Assembly: GCA_903863255.1 (NCBI GenBank)
Contig: CAIPBJ010000114.1
Coordinates: 62,001-126,000 of the forward strand
Source of the DNA: an uncultured Methylophilaceae bacterium
Lineage (GTDB): Bacteria; Pseudomonadota; Gammaproteobacteria; Burkholderiales; Methylophilaceae
DNA length: 64,000 nt
Reading direction: 5' to 3'
In this document: one piece after another, positions 21,502-30,441 of the stretch
Layout of the letters: each line of letters begins with the position of its first letter
Position numbering within the stretch: the stretch's first letter is position 1
Notes under the pieces: model-generated
Told to the model about the DNA's origin: nothing
The model's database searches: none
What the model saw: the letters and a program-made list of their open reading frames with translations, nothing else
Made by a program: the position numbers and the translations under genes

Positions 21502-22272
21502 TTACCAGCGCTTCTGTCCATTCGTATCCAAAAGAGGACGCAAGCGCTCCGCGATCGTTTCACGAGCCCTGAATATCCTGGAGCGTACCGTACCAATCGG
21601 GCAATTCATCAACGTGGCGATCTCTTCGTAACTCAGCCCTTCAATCTCACGCAGCGTAATCGCTGTCCTTAATTCCTCAGGGAGGGAGTTGACCGTGTCA
21701 TTGACAGTCTGTGCTATTTCCTTGCTCATCAATTCGGTTTCGGGTGTTTCGGCTGTGCGGAGTTCATCGCCGTCCTCAAAATTCTCCGCATCTTCTATTT
21801 CAACATCGTCACTGACTTGTGGACGTCTGCCCATGGATACCAGATAGTTCTTAGCAGTATTGATGCCAATTCTGTATAACCAGGTATAAAAGGCACTGTC
21901 CCCTCTAAAATTCGGTAACGCCCGGTATGCTTTGATGAACGATTCCTGAACCACGTCTTCAACCTCAGCAGGGTCACGAATCAGGCGTGAGAGCAAACGT
22001 CCAAGCTTACGCTGGTATTTCTCGACCAACAAACCAAACGCACGTTTATCCCCTCGCTGCGCCCTTTCAACCAGTTCCTGGTCAATTTCACGGGTGCCCT
22101 GTAACGGTGCATCTCCAGAACTGTCCCCTGTCGCTTTGCCACCCATTAAGGCTGCGCTCCCTGTATGATTGTCATGTGCATTAACGTTCCCAACTTCGGA
22201 AGTATAACCTGTCAAGGTAGTATCAACGAAACCAAGACGTGACATTTCACCGATATTTTTAACATTAATCAT
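21502..22272 (-). CDS. rpoE: Extracytoplasmic-function sigma factor RpoE/AlgU
   Basis: Directs transcription of the envelope-stress regulon. From residue 60 the sequence is a standard RpoE (REIDQELVERAQRGDKRAF, DVVQESFIKAYRALPNFRG, and a region-4 helix-turn-helix YEEIATLMNCPIGTVRSRIF). The frame extends about 60 residues further N-terminal than usual. The first ATG (22272) has AAGGGA 6 nt upstream; a second in-frame ATG at 22146 has AGGGAG about 10 nt upstream and would leave a 17-residue lead. I keep the longer start but it is uncertain. Confidence 0.9.
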   Translation of the reverse strand: MINVKNIGEMSRLGFVDTTLTGYTSEVGNVNAHDNHTGSAALMGGKATGDSSGDAPLQGTREIDQELVERAQRGDKRAFGLLVEKYQRKLGRLLSRLIRDPAEVEDVVQESFIKAYRALPNFRGDSAFYTWLYRIGINTAKNYLVSMGRRPQVSDDVEIEDAENFEDGDELRTAETPETELMSKEIAQTVNDTVNSLPEELRTAITLREIEGLSYEEIATLMNCPIGTVRSRIFRARETIAERLRPLLDTNGQKRW

Positions 22273-22333
22273 GTTCGTCCCTTTTTAAAGCATCATATTA
22301 AAAAATTAGCTTTTTCTCGGCTAGCTTAGTGTT

Positions 22334-22361
22334 AAAGACAGCGCTACACTTGCTAAAGTTC
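22334..22361 (-). promoter_or_regulatory. Possible sigma-E-type promoter of rpoE
   Basis: On the minus strand a perfect GAACTT (22361-22356) is followed after 17 nt by TCTTT (22338-22334), close to the sigma-E consensus GAACTT-N16/17-TCTGA. It lies 62 nt upstream of the first rpoE ATG, consistent with autoregulation. The -10 half is only a 3/5 match. Confidence 0.5.
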
Positions 22362-22377
22362 AAAGTAATAGGTTCAT

Positions 22378-24027
22378 ATGCATCAATTTGATGTTTTAAT
22401 AATAGGAAGCGGTTTGGCAGGACTGACGTTGGCACTCAAGATTGCTGACGACAAGAAAGTTTGCCTGATCTGCAAACGCGGACTACACGATGCTTCGAGC
22501 AATTGGGCACAAGGCGGCATCGCTGCCGTGCTGACGGACGATGATTCCGTTGAAGCCCATATCCTGGATACGCTGATAGCCGGTGCCGGCCTGTGCGACG
22601 GCGAGGTCACACGTCAGGTCGTTGAACATGCAAAGAAGCTGGTTGAATGGCTCATCGAGCAGGGGGTGCCTTTCACCCGTGAAGATGACGACAGCGGATA
22701 CCACCTGACCCGCGAGGGTGGCCACAGCCATCGCCGCATCATCCATGCCGCCGACGCTACGGGTCATGCGGTTCAAACCACGCTTGCCGAAAAGGTCCGC
22801 GTTCACCCGAACATCACCCTTCTGGAGGAACACATTGCAGTCGACCTGATCACTTCACGCAAGATCGCGCCCTCGGAAGCCGAGGGCAACGGTGTGTGTC
22901 TGGGTGCCTATGTACTGGACAATCATAGCGGAAAGGTCATTACCATTTCGGCCGACCATACCGTGCTTGCAACCGGCGGTGCCGGCAAGGTGTATCTTTA
23001 TACGACCAATCCGGACGTCAGTACCGGAGATGGCATTGCAATGGCATGGCGGGCAGGCTGCCGGGTCGCCAACATGGAATTCATACAGTTTCACCCGACG
23101 TGCCTTTACCATCCCCAGGCTAAATCCTTTCTGATCTCGGAGGCAGTGAGGGGCGAGGGAGGCATTCTCAAACTGCCAGATGGCACCCGATTCATGCTGG
23201 ATCATGACCCAAGGGGCGAACTGGCTCCCCGTGACATCGTCGCGCGTGCGATCGACTTCGAGATGAAAAAACGGGGCATCGAATGCGTCTACCTCGATAT
23301 CACGCACAAACCGGCAGACTTCATACTTTCACACTTCCCAACCATTTACCGGCGGTGCATGGAACTTGGCATCGATATCACCCGTCAACCGATTCCTGTC
23401 GTCCCTGCCGCGCATTACAGTTGTGGCGGGGTCATGACCGACCACACGGGGAACACGGATCTTCCCAGACTCTATGCAGTGGGTGAAACTGCCTGCACGG
23501 GACTGCACGGAGCCAACCGGCTTGCAAGCAACTCGCTGCTGGAATGCATGGTTTTTGGACAGGCTGTTGCGGACGCCATCAAAAGCGCGCCGGACTACCA
23601 GAAGCATGCGCTCCCGGATTGGGACGAAAGCAGAGTAACCGATGCGGATGAAGAGATCATCATTACGCATAACTGGAATGAACTCCGACGTTTCATGTGG
23701 AATTATGTGGGTATCGTAAGGACAAACAAGCGACTGACCCGAGCCATGCACCGCATCCACCTTCTAAGGGACGAGGTGCATGAGTTCTATAGCAACTTTC
23801 GTATCAGCAACAACCTGATCGAACTTCGGAACCTCCTTCAGGTTGCCGAACTGATCGTTACCAGCGCCATGGCGCGCCATGAAAGCCGTGGCCTGCATTA
23901 CAGCAAGGACTACCCTGAAACGGCTGAGGTCGCGATTCCCACCGTACTGGAACCTTCCAATTATTACAGCATTCTGGATCAACACCATGGTAACGGCGAG
24001 CTCGCCCATGAGCCTACTTTACCTTGA
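22378..24027 (+). CDS. nadB: L-aspartate oxidase
   Basis: FAD enzyme that oxidises L-aspartate to iminoaspartate, the first step of de novo NAD synthesis. The 549-residue protein has the dinucleotide-binding GSGLAGL at 10-16, [12 protein letters not shown], the active-site region EGGHSHRRI and the [13 protein letters not shown] signature. It is divergent from rpoE with a 105-bp gap, an arrangement shared by many proteobacteria. Confidence 0.96.
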   Translation: MHQFDVLIIGSGLAGLTLALKIADDKKVCLICKRGLHDASSNWAQGGIAAVLTDDDSVEAHILDTLIAGAGLCDGEVTRQVVEHAKKLVEWLIEQGVPFTREDDDSGYHLTREGGHSHRRIIHAADATGHAVQTTLAEKVRVHPNITLLEEHIAVDLITSRKIAPSEAEGNGVCLGAYVLDNHSGKVITISADHTVLATGGAGKVYLYTTNPDVSTGDGIAMAWRAGCRVANMEFIQFHPTCLYHPQAKSFLISEAVRGEGGILKLPDGTRFMLDHDPRGELAPRDIVARAIDFEMKKRGIECVYLDITHKPADFILSHFPTIYRRCMELGIDITRQPIPVVPAAHYSCGGVMTDHTGNTDLPRLYAVGETACTGLHGANRLASNSLLECMVFGQAVADAIKSAPDYQKHALPDWDESRVTDADEEIIITHNWNELRRFMWNYVGIVRTNKRLTRAMHRIHLLRDEVHEFYSNFRISNNLIELRNLLQVAELIVTSAMARHESRGLHYSKDYPETAEVAIPTVLEPSNYYSILDQHHGNGELAHEPTLP

Positions 24028-24068
24028 GACATTCGAACAAGCATCGTACGGTGTTTAGAACCGGACCC

Positions 24069-24821
24069 CTACCCTAAAACAATGCCTTGTTTCTTCAGTT
24101 CAAGAAGGATGCCTGTTCCGAATTGAACCAGCTTCTCCCATGGCAATTGCGGCAACTCCCCTGCCATCCTCCTTAACACCTCGTTTGCAGTATAGCGATG
24201 CTGTTGCAGGCACCCCACCATTCTTGACGTGATTGGATTGATCTCGATGAATTTGACCTCAAAATCCTGATCACGATAGACAAGCAAGCGGGTGTCCTCT
24301 TCAGCAAGACTTTCCGTCCAGACCCTTGGCGAGATCCTGTGGACTGGAAAACGGTACGTTAAATTCTGGAGCGTTGGGTTCATGAACAAAATGCTATCCA
24401 ACATGGGTAGGGACGTATCCCGGATCCCATCAATGAGGGTGGGCATCACTGGATTCGAGGTGGATACAGCCAGTTCGACCCACTCATAATGCACCAGCTC
24501 ACGAATAGGGAGCGCCAGATCGGAACGGCCCTGGACGTACTGCATGAATTCCTGAGGGATTTCACGAAAGACCGGGGTGCTTGAGGAATGGTCACGGAAG
24601 AAATGCCTTAGCAGTTCTGTCCAGGCCTGCTCGCCAAGAATGGCACGGCATACCGGAAAGCAGGGCGAGATACAGGTTTCGATCGTGTTGAACACGATCT
24701 CTGCATAGACGTCCATCGCCTCCGCCTTGAGTCCGTCCGGCGGCCTCTTCTTTCCGGGATCACGAATATAGGCGGTAAAATCCCGCTGGTAGATCTGAAA
24801 TGATGGCAATGCCTTACTCAT
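24069..24821 (-). CDS. DUF2063 RiPP-maturation partner (HvfC/BufC-like)
   Basis: The 250-residue protein matches DUF2063, the partner of MNIO enzymes that binds the precursor peptide (family knowledge). Seen here are the N-terminal QIYQRDFTAYIRDP and the helical stretch with YAEIVFNTIETCISPCFPVC, then a C-terminal domain ending in a winged-helix-like region. Its ATG overlaps the end of the MNIO gene by 4 bp. It is last in the sigma/anti-sigma/precursor operon. Confidence 0.88.
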   Translation of the reverse strand: MSKALPSFQIYQRDFTAYIRDPGKKRPPDGLKAEAMDVYAEIVFNTIETCISPCFPVCRAILGEQAWTELLRHFFRDHSSSTPVFREIPQEFMQYVQGRSDLALPIRELVHYEWVELAVSTSNPVMPTLIDGIRDTSLPMLDSILFMNPTLQNLTYRFPVHRISPRVWTESLAEEDTRLLVYRDQDFEVKFIEINPITSRMVGCLQQHRYTANEVLRRMAGELPQLPWEKLVQFGTGILLELKKQGIVLG

Positions 24822-25708
24822 ACGATGACCGGCTGTTCCCTTGCGACTTGAAGCGTCTGCAGCTTGGCGATCCTATCCACTTCAATAAGCAGGTCAGACA
24901 AAGGCGGGATGTTGTTATCCCTTTCAAGGATGGTTGGCACGGCACCGAATAATGCATAAGCCCGTTGCAAGAGACTCCAGACCGGGTCGACTACCGATTC
25001 GCCATGCGAATCGATAATGAGTTGCGGGCTTTCCTGATAATGGCCGGCCACATGCGCATAAACGACACGGTGGCCCAGACCTGCATCATGGATCCCCTGC
25101 AAGTAAGCAACGGGGTCAAAACCAAAATTCAAGCTATTGACGTAGATATTATTGACATCCAGGTGCAGATCACAGTCTGCCTCGAGCAGGACCGCCTTGA
25201 TGAAGCTCACCTCATCCATCTCTGAAATCGGGGCTGACACATAATACGAGACGTTTTCCACCGCGATTCGGCGCTCCAGGATTTCCTGTGCCCGGCGGAT
25301 ACGGCGGGCCACATAGTCCACAGCCTCGTCGGTAAAAGGGATGGGTAAGAGGTCATAAAGGTAGCCTCGATGACCCTCCACAAAGTCGGAACAATAACTC
25401 AGGTGTTCCGTGTAGAGTGGGACACGGTAAGCATCCAGGAACAATTTGATCCCGTTCAGAAGATCTTCGTTGAGGGGATCGGGCCCACCCAGAGAAAGGG
25501 ATAACCCATGACAGACGAGGGGATAGCGTTCGGCAAACCATGCCAACTGGTATGCGTGGCGGCCGCCGGCCCCCATCCAGTTCTCGGGGGCGATCTCAAG
25601 CAGTCCCAGATTAGCAAGCTCCGTACTGCCGTATTCCGCCTGGATTTGTGGAATCAATTCGCGCTTAAGTCCCAATCCTGCCCCATTCAAACGAGCTGAG
25701 GGCTTCAT
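24818..25708 (-). CDS. DUF692 multinuclear non-heme iron oxidase (HvfB/BufB-like)
   Basis: The 296-residue TIM-barrel protein belongs to DUF692 (MNIO). Enzymes of this family with known activity oxidise cysteines in a peptide, e.g. to thiooxazole or oxazolone-thioamide rings that bind copper. Motifs seen: LEIAPENWMG, HGLSLSLGG, TEHLSYC, VNNIYVN, VYAHVAGHYQ, DSHGESVVDPVW and the terminal LERDNNIPP, which carry the His/Asp/Glu metal ligands. It is 6 bp downstream of the precursor gene. Confidence 0.92.
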   Translation of the reverse strand: MKPSARLNGAGLGLKRELIPQIQAEYGSTELANLGLLEIAPENWMGAGGRHAYQLAWFAERYPLVCHGLSLSLGGPDPLNEDLLNGIKLFLDAYRVPLYTEHLSYCSDFVEGHRGYLYDLLPIPFTDEAVDYVARRIRRAQEILERRIAVENVSYYVSAPISEMDEVSFIKAVLLEADCDLHLDVNNIYVNSLNFGFDPVAYLQGIHDAGLGHRVVYAHVAGHYQESPQLIIDSHGESVVDPVWSLLQRAYALFGAVPTILERDNNIPPLSDLLIEVDRIAKLQTLQVAREQPVIV

Positions 25709-25714
25709 CGAGGA

Positions 25715-26029
25715 TTACTTCTTGTCGTCCCGGATGGATCCCTCTTTCAATTTCTTATCCGAACCGGCTGCTACGGCATCATCCTTACTCTTGTCGCCCA
25801 TCATCGACTTGTCCTGCATGGCTTTTTTCTTGCTCGCAGAACAATTACCGGCAGAACACTTGCCCTCTTTCATCTTCCCACTGTCGGAAGCATCGGCCAC
25901 CATATAACCTTTTATCAAGGGTTGCATCGCAAAGGGATTATTCTCGCCTGCTTGCGCGGCCGAAACTGCCAATGTGGCCATGAATGCGCCACCAACTGCG
26001 AGTGCTAAAGGTTTGCCTGTTTTCTTCAT
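25715..26029 (-). CDS. HvfA-like RiPP metallophore precursor
   Basis: The 104-residue secreted peptide has a signal sequence (cleavage near AQA-G, residue 28), a leader-like NPFAMQPLIKGYMVADAS and one core EGKCSAGNC (55-63) with its only two cysteines, C58 and C63. The tail is Lys/Asp/Ser-rich. HvfA/bufferin-type precursors carry EGKCG motifs, often several; this copy has one canonical motif plus a variant. A perfect AGGAGG ribosome-binding site implies high expression. Function as a copper-binding modified peptide is inferred from the neighbours. Confidence 0.85.
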   Translation of the reverse strand: MKKTGKPLALAVGGAFMATLAVSAAQAGENNPFAMQPLIKGYMVADASDSGKMKEGKCSAGNCSASKKKAMQDKSMMGDKSKDDAVAAGSDKKLKEGSIRDDKK

Positions 26030-26035
26030 GACGTT

Positions 26036-26041
26036 CCTCCT
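26036..26041 (-). promoter_or_regulatory. Consensus Shine-Dalgarno of the RiPP precursor gene
   Basis: AGGAGG lies 6 nt before the precursor ATG. It fits a structural peptide made in excess of its modifying enzymes, whose genes start by overlap or short gaps. Confidence 0.75.
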
Positions 26042-26094
26042 GAAATGGATGTTTTAATTATTACCTGATTCTAACGATTTGTCCTGCTGGGCGA

Positions 26095-26346
26095 TCATAC
26101 GGACTCCGAGTCCATGGCACGAGCGATTCGTTCCCTTGCTTGGTCAGACAGTTTCAGGGACTCATCTTGTTCGGCCTGTTGAACAAGGCTTCGCACTGCG
26201 ACACGCATTTGCTTCAACTGGGCATAAAAGCGGGTACAAACGTCACAAATTGCCAAATGAAACCTCAAGGCAAGTCTTTCTCGCCAATTCAACCGACGGT
26301 CCAATGACTGCGAAAGTAATTGGCTAGCTTGTTTACAACTTAGCAT
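26095..26346 (-). CDS. Zinc-finger anti-sigma factor
   Basis: The 83-residue soluble protein has the ZAS signature HxxxCxxC (HLAICDVC) preceded by C4 in MLSCKQASQLL, as in zf-HC2 anti-sigma factors. It lacks a membrane segment. It lies 2 nt after the ECF sigma gene, so they are a cognate pair. Binding of metal or oxidation of the Cys/His site could release the sigma factor (inference). Confidence 0.88.
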   Translation of the reverse strand: MLSCKQASQLLSQSLDRRLNWRERLALRFHLAICDVCTRFYAQLKQMRVAVRSLVQQAEQDESLKLSDQARERIARAMDSESV

Positions 26347-26348
26347 GA

Positions 26349-26915
26349 TTATTTACCCAACCAGTTTAATTCAAGACACTGCCTCAAGCCCATGCGTGCG
26401 CGATACAACATCACCCATGCATTGGTCGTGGTAATTTTCAGTTCCTTACAAATATTTTCGTTTTCTTCTTCCAGGACATCGCGCAGCATAAAAAGACGCG
26501 ACAGATTTTTCGGAAGCTTGGCCATGCAATCCTGCAAGACCGTCAAGAACTGCTGCTGCTCCAATTCCCCGTCTGGACTTCCCCATTCTTGCGGTGGAGA
26601 ATTCCAGTGCCTGTCATCCTCATCGAAATAATCATCCAATCCCGGCTCGTTCGGCAACCCCTCTTCAACATCCTCCAGGACCAGTTCCCGGCTTTGCATG
26701 CGCACCAAATCGATGATTTTGTGCTTCAGGATACCGGTTAGCCAGGTCCTCTGCGAAGACTGGCCAGCAAAGCTTTTGCTCTGGATCGCAGCCAGCATGG
26801 TCTCCTGGACGACATCCTCTGCCATGGTCGCGTCTCGGAGGCGTGCCATGGCAAAACGAAACAAGTAATCGCCGTGTTCATTTAGCCAGTCATGTGATGT
26901 CGCGTTAGATGCCAT
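26349..26915 (-). CDS. ECF sigma factor of the RiPP metallophore operon
   Basis: The 188-residue sigma-70-family protein has region 2 (DYLFRFAMARLRDATMAEDV, VVQETMLAAIQ, TWLTGILKHKIIDLVR) and region 4 (LPKNLSRLFMLRDVLEEENE and the recognition helix ITTTNAWVMLYRARMGL). It carries a linker with HWNSPPQEWGSPDGELE, typical of the ECF group found with zinc-finger anti-sigma proteins in Betaproteobacteria. It is first in the gene order sigma, anti-sigma, precursor, MNIO, DUF2063, and probably controls that operon. Confidence 0.9.
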   Translation of the reverse strand: MASNATSHDWLNEHGDYLFRFAMARLRDATMAEDVVQETMLAAIQSKSFAGQSSQRTWLTGILKHKIIDLVRMQSRELVLEDVEEGLPNEPGLDDYFDEDDRHWNSPPQEWGSPDGELEQQQFLTVLQDCMAKLPKNLSRLFMLRDVLEEENENICKELKITTTNAWVMLYRARMGLRQCLELNWLGK

Positions 26916-26963
26916 CGAGTCATTTCAAGAATTTAATGGTTAACATTCAAGCTCAGGTAGGGA

Positions 26964-27401
26964 TTATAAATGCACTTTGCTTTGCATGCATGACAAATAG
27001 GATTCCGCATCCGGCGTGTTCGATTCCCTTTGCGCTTTCCATAGCGTTTCTGCCAGGCAATCCATCAAGTCATGCTGCGCTGAATGCTCATCCTGATGCT
27101 TATGCTTCAATTGAGTATAAAAAAGGACGATGCCGGGCGGCTGATTGACTGACAACTGTTCCAATATGGAAAGGTGGAGACTCATGTGCAGAAACGGGTT
27201 AGTCTGCCCCATTTCAGGGAAATAGGATTGCTCGAGGTATTTATCCGGTTCCTTCAGTACCGTATGGTATTCAGGATGCATATGAATGACTTCGATTGCC
27301 AGCTTCTCCAGTCCGGTCAAGGTCGTGCCTTGATCGAACTTGGACCATGCGTCAAAGAAAAACTGCCTGACTTGTTCGCGACTCGGGTTAAAAAGAGCCA
27401 T
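26964..27401 (-). CDS. DUF1841 protein
   Basis: The start was set at MALFNPSREQVRQFFFDAW, the second of two adjacent ATGs, with AAGG 6 nt upstream; the open frame further up only antisenses or overlaps the FIST gene. The 145-residue protein shows the DUF1841 core (EVIHMHPEYH, PEMGQTNPFLHMSLHLSILE, NQPPGI). The function is unknown and the family is largely betaproteobacterial. Its start lies 14 bp inside the end of the FIST gene, so they are coupled. Confidence 0.88.
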   Translation of the reverse strand: MALFNPSREQVRQFFFDAWSKFDQGTTLTGLEKLAIEVIHMHPEYHTVLKEPDKYLEQSYFPEMGQTNPFLHMSLHLSILEQLSVNQPPGIVLFYTQLKHKHQDEHSAQHDLMDCLAETLWKAQRESNTPDAESYLSCMQSKVHL

Positions 27402-28476
27402 CATTCGCCTTGGAAAACAATGCCAGAACCGCAGAATACTGAAGAAGGATGTTCTCGCCCCGCATGGGTGCAATTTCACCATTCCCGTAAAAACCAATAA
27501 ACGGCATGTCGGGGAACTGCTTCTTGACAAGCATAAGGTCGCGGTCGAGCCCATCGTAGAAATAAGGCCCTCTTCCAAGACAGGAGAACATCAATCCAAA
27601 CTCAGGCGGTGACCGCAATTCTTCTCGGGATTTTTCAATGGTGTGTTTAAGGTCAGACTGGGCGGACTCAACATCACGAATCGCCCACGCCAGATATTGA
27701 CCTTCGGACAAGACATTCGACAGTGTGACGGTCCCATCATTTTCGTTTCCGCTAACCAGTGAGGCAATGCTGTATTCCCCTCTTGAGATCGCATCCGGGG
27801 AATCCGCATAGACTGCCATCAGCAGGTGCAGGGGCAACGGATCGGTTTCAGGGAAGGCATGCCTTAATGACTCCAATGCCAAATTCCCGTCCAGCGTGCT
27901 CAGGTGATGGGATTGGGAACAAGTGATCAATTGCGGACGACCTGCAATATGCAGTCCATGGGAAGCGGAAACCGAGGCTTCAACGCCCAACAAGGCAGCC
28001 TCTGTAAACCCTGTCACCATGCCCTTGGCATTCTGCCATACGGAGAATGGCCCCCGCCCAAGCGCGTCCCCTGCCACGCCACCAAAACGCTTGCCCGGGT
28101 TGCTGAGCCAGTTGGTATTTATGGCATGGGGGGCCGTTAACGTGAAAAGCAACGCATCGTCCCCAAGCGTTTCATTGATAGCCAGCCTGACATTCCCACC
28201 GAACACCATGGCTGCTGCGGCAGGGGTATCCAGCACCCAGTCTTCCTGCGTAAAGATGCCGGGGGCGGAGCACCCCATTACCTGGGTACAGGAAGCGGCC
28301 TTGGCTGCAGAACGAATGGCAGGCAACGGATCGTGGCCAAATTCAGAAGTCAGAAAAAGCAAGACGCTGTTTGCTACTGTCATATCCAGTCGACGCATAG
28401 CCTGACTGACTGCCGATGCTGCCAGATCGGCAGTTGGCATCGGCCCGCTCGCCAGCCCTGTCGCCACCCTTAACAT
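27388..28476 (-). CDS. FIST-domain sensory protein
   Basis: The 362-residue protein has FIST N (QVMGCSAPGIFTQEDW, AAAMVFGGNVRLAIN) and C-terminal (GLMFSCLGRGPYFYDGLDRD followed by FIGFYGNGEIAPM) regions. FIST domains are thought to bind small molecules such as amino acids. No output domain is attached. It overlaps nth by 7 bp and DUF1841 by 14 bp, at the tail of the rsx operon. Confidence 0.9.
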   Translation of the reverse strand: MLRVATGLASGPMPTADLAASAVSQAMRRLDMTVANSVLLFLTSEFGHDPLPAIRSAAKAASCTQVMGCSAPGIFTQEDWVLDTPAAAAMVFGGNVRLAINETLGDDALLFTLTAPHAINTNWLSNPGKRFGGVAGDALGRGPFSVWQNAKGMVTGFTEAALLGVEASVSASHGLHIAGRPQLITCSQSHHLSTLDGNLALESLRHAFPETDPLPLHLLMAVYADSPDAISRGEYSIASLVSGNENDGTVTLSNVLSEGQYLAWAIRDVESAQSDLKHTIEKSREELRSPPEFGLMFSCLGRGPYFYDGLDRDLMLVKKQFPDMPFIGFYGNGEIAPMRGENILLQYSAVLALFSKANDGSF

Positions 28477-29105
28477 CGTTCTTTTCCCTTAAATTCGCAT
28501 AGATCCCAAATGACGCATTCGCTGCATTTTGGTTTGCGGGCTAGGCAGGTATACCGACCGTGCAAAATCAGGAGATGGTGTGCGTTTTGTATAAACTCTC
28601 GGGGAACGGTCTTCATCAGTTTCATTTCAACTTCCAGGGGGGTCTTTCCGCGGGCCAGACCAATACGGTTACCGATGCGAAATATGTGGGTATCCACTGC
28701 AATCGTGGGTTCGCCATAGGCAGTATTTAAAATAACGTTCGCTGTCTTCCTACCCACACCGGGCAGGGATTCAAGTTCGTCACGCGTTCTTGGCACCTCG
28801 CCTCCGAAACGGTCCTGAAGAATCTGACAGGTAGCCAACACGTTCTTGGCCTTGCTTCGGAAAAGCCCGATCGTCTTGATGTAACCCTCAAGACCCTCAA
28901 TCCCAAGTGCAAGTAGCTTCTCAGGGGTATTGGCAACCTGGAAAAGCCTTGCCGTAGCAAGGTTGACCGATTTGTCCGTTGCTTGCGCCGAGAGGATGAC
29001 GGCAACGAGCAACTCAAACACGCTTTCGTGAACCAGTTCCGTTGTCGGATTCGGAATCGCTACAGAAAGTCTACGAAACAGTTCCTTCCGCTTCTCGAGA
29101 TTCAT
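28470..29105 (-). CDS. nth: Endonuclease III
   Basis: DNA glycosylase/AP lyase for oxidised pyrimidines. The 211-residue protein has the helix-hairpin-helix LPGVGRKTA with catalytic K120, catalytic D138 (AVDTHIFR) and the C-terminal [4Fe-4S] ligands in CLARKPKCSECVIWDLC (C-x6-C-x2-C-x5-C). It is 10 bp downstream of rsxE, the same linkage as in E. coli. Confidence 0.97.
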   Translation of the reverse strand: MNLEKRKELFRRLSVAIPNPTTELVHESVFELLVAVILSAQATDKSVNLATARLFQVANTPEKLLALGIEGLEGYIKTIGLFRSKAKNVLATCQILQDRFGGEVPRTRDELESLPGVGRKTANVILNTAYGEPTIAVDTHIFRIGNRIGLARGKTPLEVEMKLMKTVPREFIQNAHHLLILHGRYTCLARKPKCSECVIWDLCEFKGKERC

Positions 29106-29115
29106 TCCAAGAAAA

Positions 29116-29796
29116 CTAGTGGCCTACCAACTGGTGTTCATTCGTTGGAACAGAGGCGGTCCGGGATTTTCTCTGCTCAAGCCAGTTTTTTGTGGCGACA
29201 AGCGATGCCAGGCCGAAGAAGGCGCCTGGCGGCAATATTGCCAACAAGAATCCATGGTAGTTGGGAATCACCTGAATAATGAACATTTTTGCCGATGGCC
29301 CAAGCGCCAGATCGATCCCCGAGAACAAGGTCCCCTTTCCAATGATCTCGCGAATGCCTCCCAAGAGCGCCAGAACGAGGGACAGACCCATTCCCATCAT
29401 GAATCCATCCAGTGCCGAGGGAATCACCGGATTCTTTGCAGCAAAGGCTTCCACACGTGCCAATACGATACAGTTGGTCACGATGAGCGGGATAAAAATA
29501 CCAAGAACGGCATGCAGGGACTGCAAATAGGCATGCATGGCCAGATCGATGATGGTCACGAGCGCAGCAATGATCAGAATGAATACCGGTATCCGAATCT
29601 CGGTCGGGACCCAGCGACGCACGGGAGAGACACTGGCGTTGCTAGCCGCCATCACCAGGGCCGTCATGAATCCAAGACTGAAACCATTGACCAGGCTCAC
29701 CGTCATGGCCAATGTCGGGCACAGCCCCAGGAGCTGAACGACTCCTGGATTCTGTTTCCATAATCCGTTTTCTACAATTTCGGTATACCTACTCAT
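29116..29796 (-). CDS. rsxE: Rnf/Rsx electron transport subunit E
   Basis: Integral membrane subunit of the Rnf-type ferredoxin:NAD oxidoreductase / SoxR-reducing complex. The 226-residue protein has about six membrane segments and the characteristic GLWKQNPGVVQLLGLCPTLA start and RVEAFAAKNP loop. It overlaps rsxG by 4 bp. Confidence 0.95.
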   Translation of the reverse strand: MSRYTEIVENGLWKQNPGVVQLLGLCPTLAMTVSLVNGFSLGFMTALVMAASNASVSPVRRWVPTEIRIPVFILIIAALVTIIDLAMHAYLQSLHAVLGIFIPLIVTNCIVLARVEAFAAKNPVIPSALDGFMMGMGLSLVLALLGGIREIIGKGTLFSGIDLALGPSAKMFIIQVIPNYHGFLLAILPPGAFFGLASLVATKNWLEQRKSRTASVPTNEHQLVGH

Positions 29797-30440
29797 GACA
29801 CTGACTCCTTAGTCGCAGGTGCATTGAAAATTTCATTCCGGTTCTTATCATAGTAGCTCAAAGCCTTGTGAACAGCCTTGATCACTGCGCGAGGCGTAAT
29901 CGTTGCACCTGTCATATAATCGAAACGACCACCGTCCTTTTTGACATGCCAGCCGTTATCATCGGTTTTGACCAAGGACTGCCCGTCAAAGTTCTTGATC
30001 CAGGAACTGTGTTCGATATCGATGTAATCACCCAGACCCGGTGTTTCCTTGTGAGTCAATACACGCACCCCGGCAATCTCTCCACCCGCCTTGATCGCGA
30101 TAAGCAACTTGATATCCCCGCTGTATCCGTCCGGGGCAGTCGTCTGCAGGATGACTGCCGAGGGAGCGCCCTTTACCCTTGCACGATAAAGCATGGTCTC
30201 CTCGCGATTACCAAGCTCGCCTCCCGTCGGGATCTTGATCCCATCATGCAAAAGGTCATTGTCATAAAGGTCTTTAGGCAGCAACTGCTGAAAGAGTGCC
30301 ATGCGAACGTTATCTTCAGCCTTGGCGATTGGGGTCTTGGTGGTGTCGTAGGTATAGGCAAGGATGAACGTACCGATCACGGTGAATGCAATCATGATTG
30401 CGGCAGTAATAATCGTATGTTTCAGTATCGATTCGTTCAT
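29793..30440 (-). CDS. rsxG: Rnf/Rsx electron transport subunit G
   Basis: Single-pass membrane protein carrying covalent FMN. The start was set at the ATG of MNESILKHTII, 1 nt after the rsxD stop; an upstream TTG at 30458 would overlap rsxD. The flavinylation motif TGATITP is near the C-terminus (FDYMTGATITPRAV), where the last Thr bears FMN by family knowledge. The length is 215 residues. Confidence 0.93.
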   Translation of the reverse strand: MNESILKHTIITAAIMIAFTVIGTFILAYTYDTTKTPIAKAEDNVRMALFQQLLPKDLYDNDLLHDGIKIPTGGELGNREETMLYRARVKGAPSAVILQTTAPDGYSGDIKLLIAIKAGGEIAGVRVLTHKETPGLGDYIDIEHSSWIKNFDGQSLVKTDDNGWHVKKDGGRFDYMTGATITPRAVIKAVHKALSYYDKNRNEIFNAPATKESVS

Positions 30441-30441
30441 G

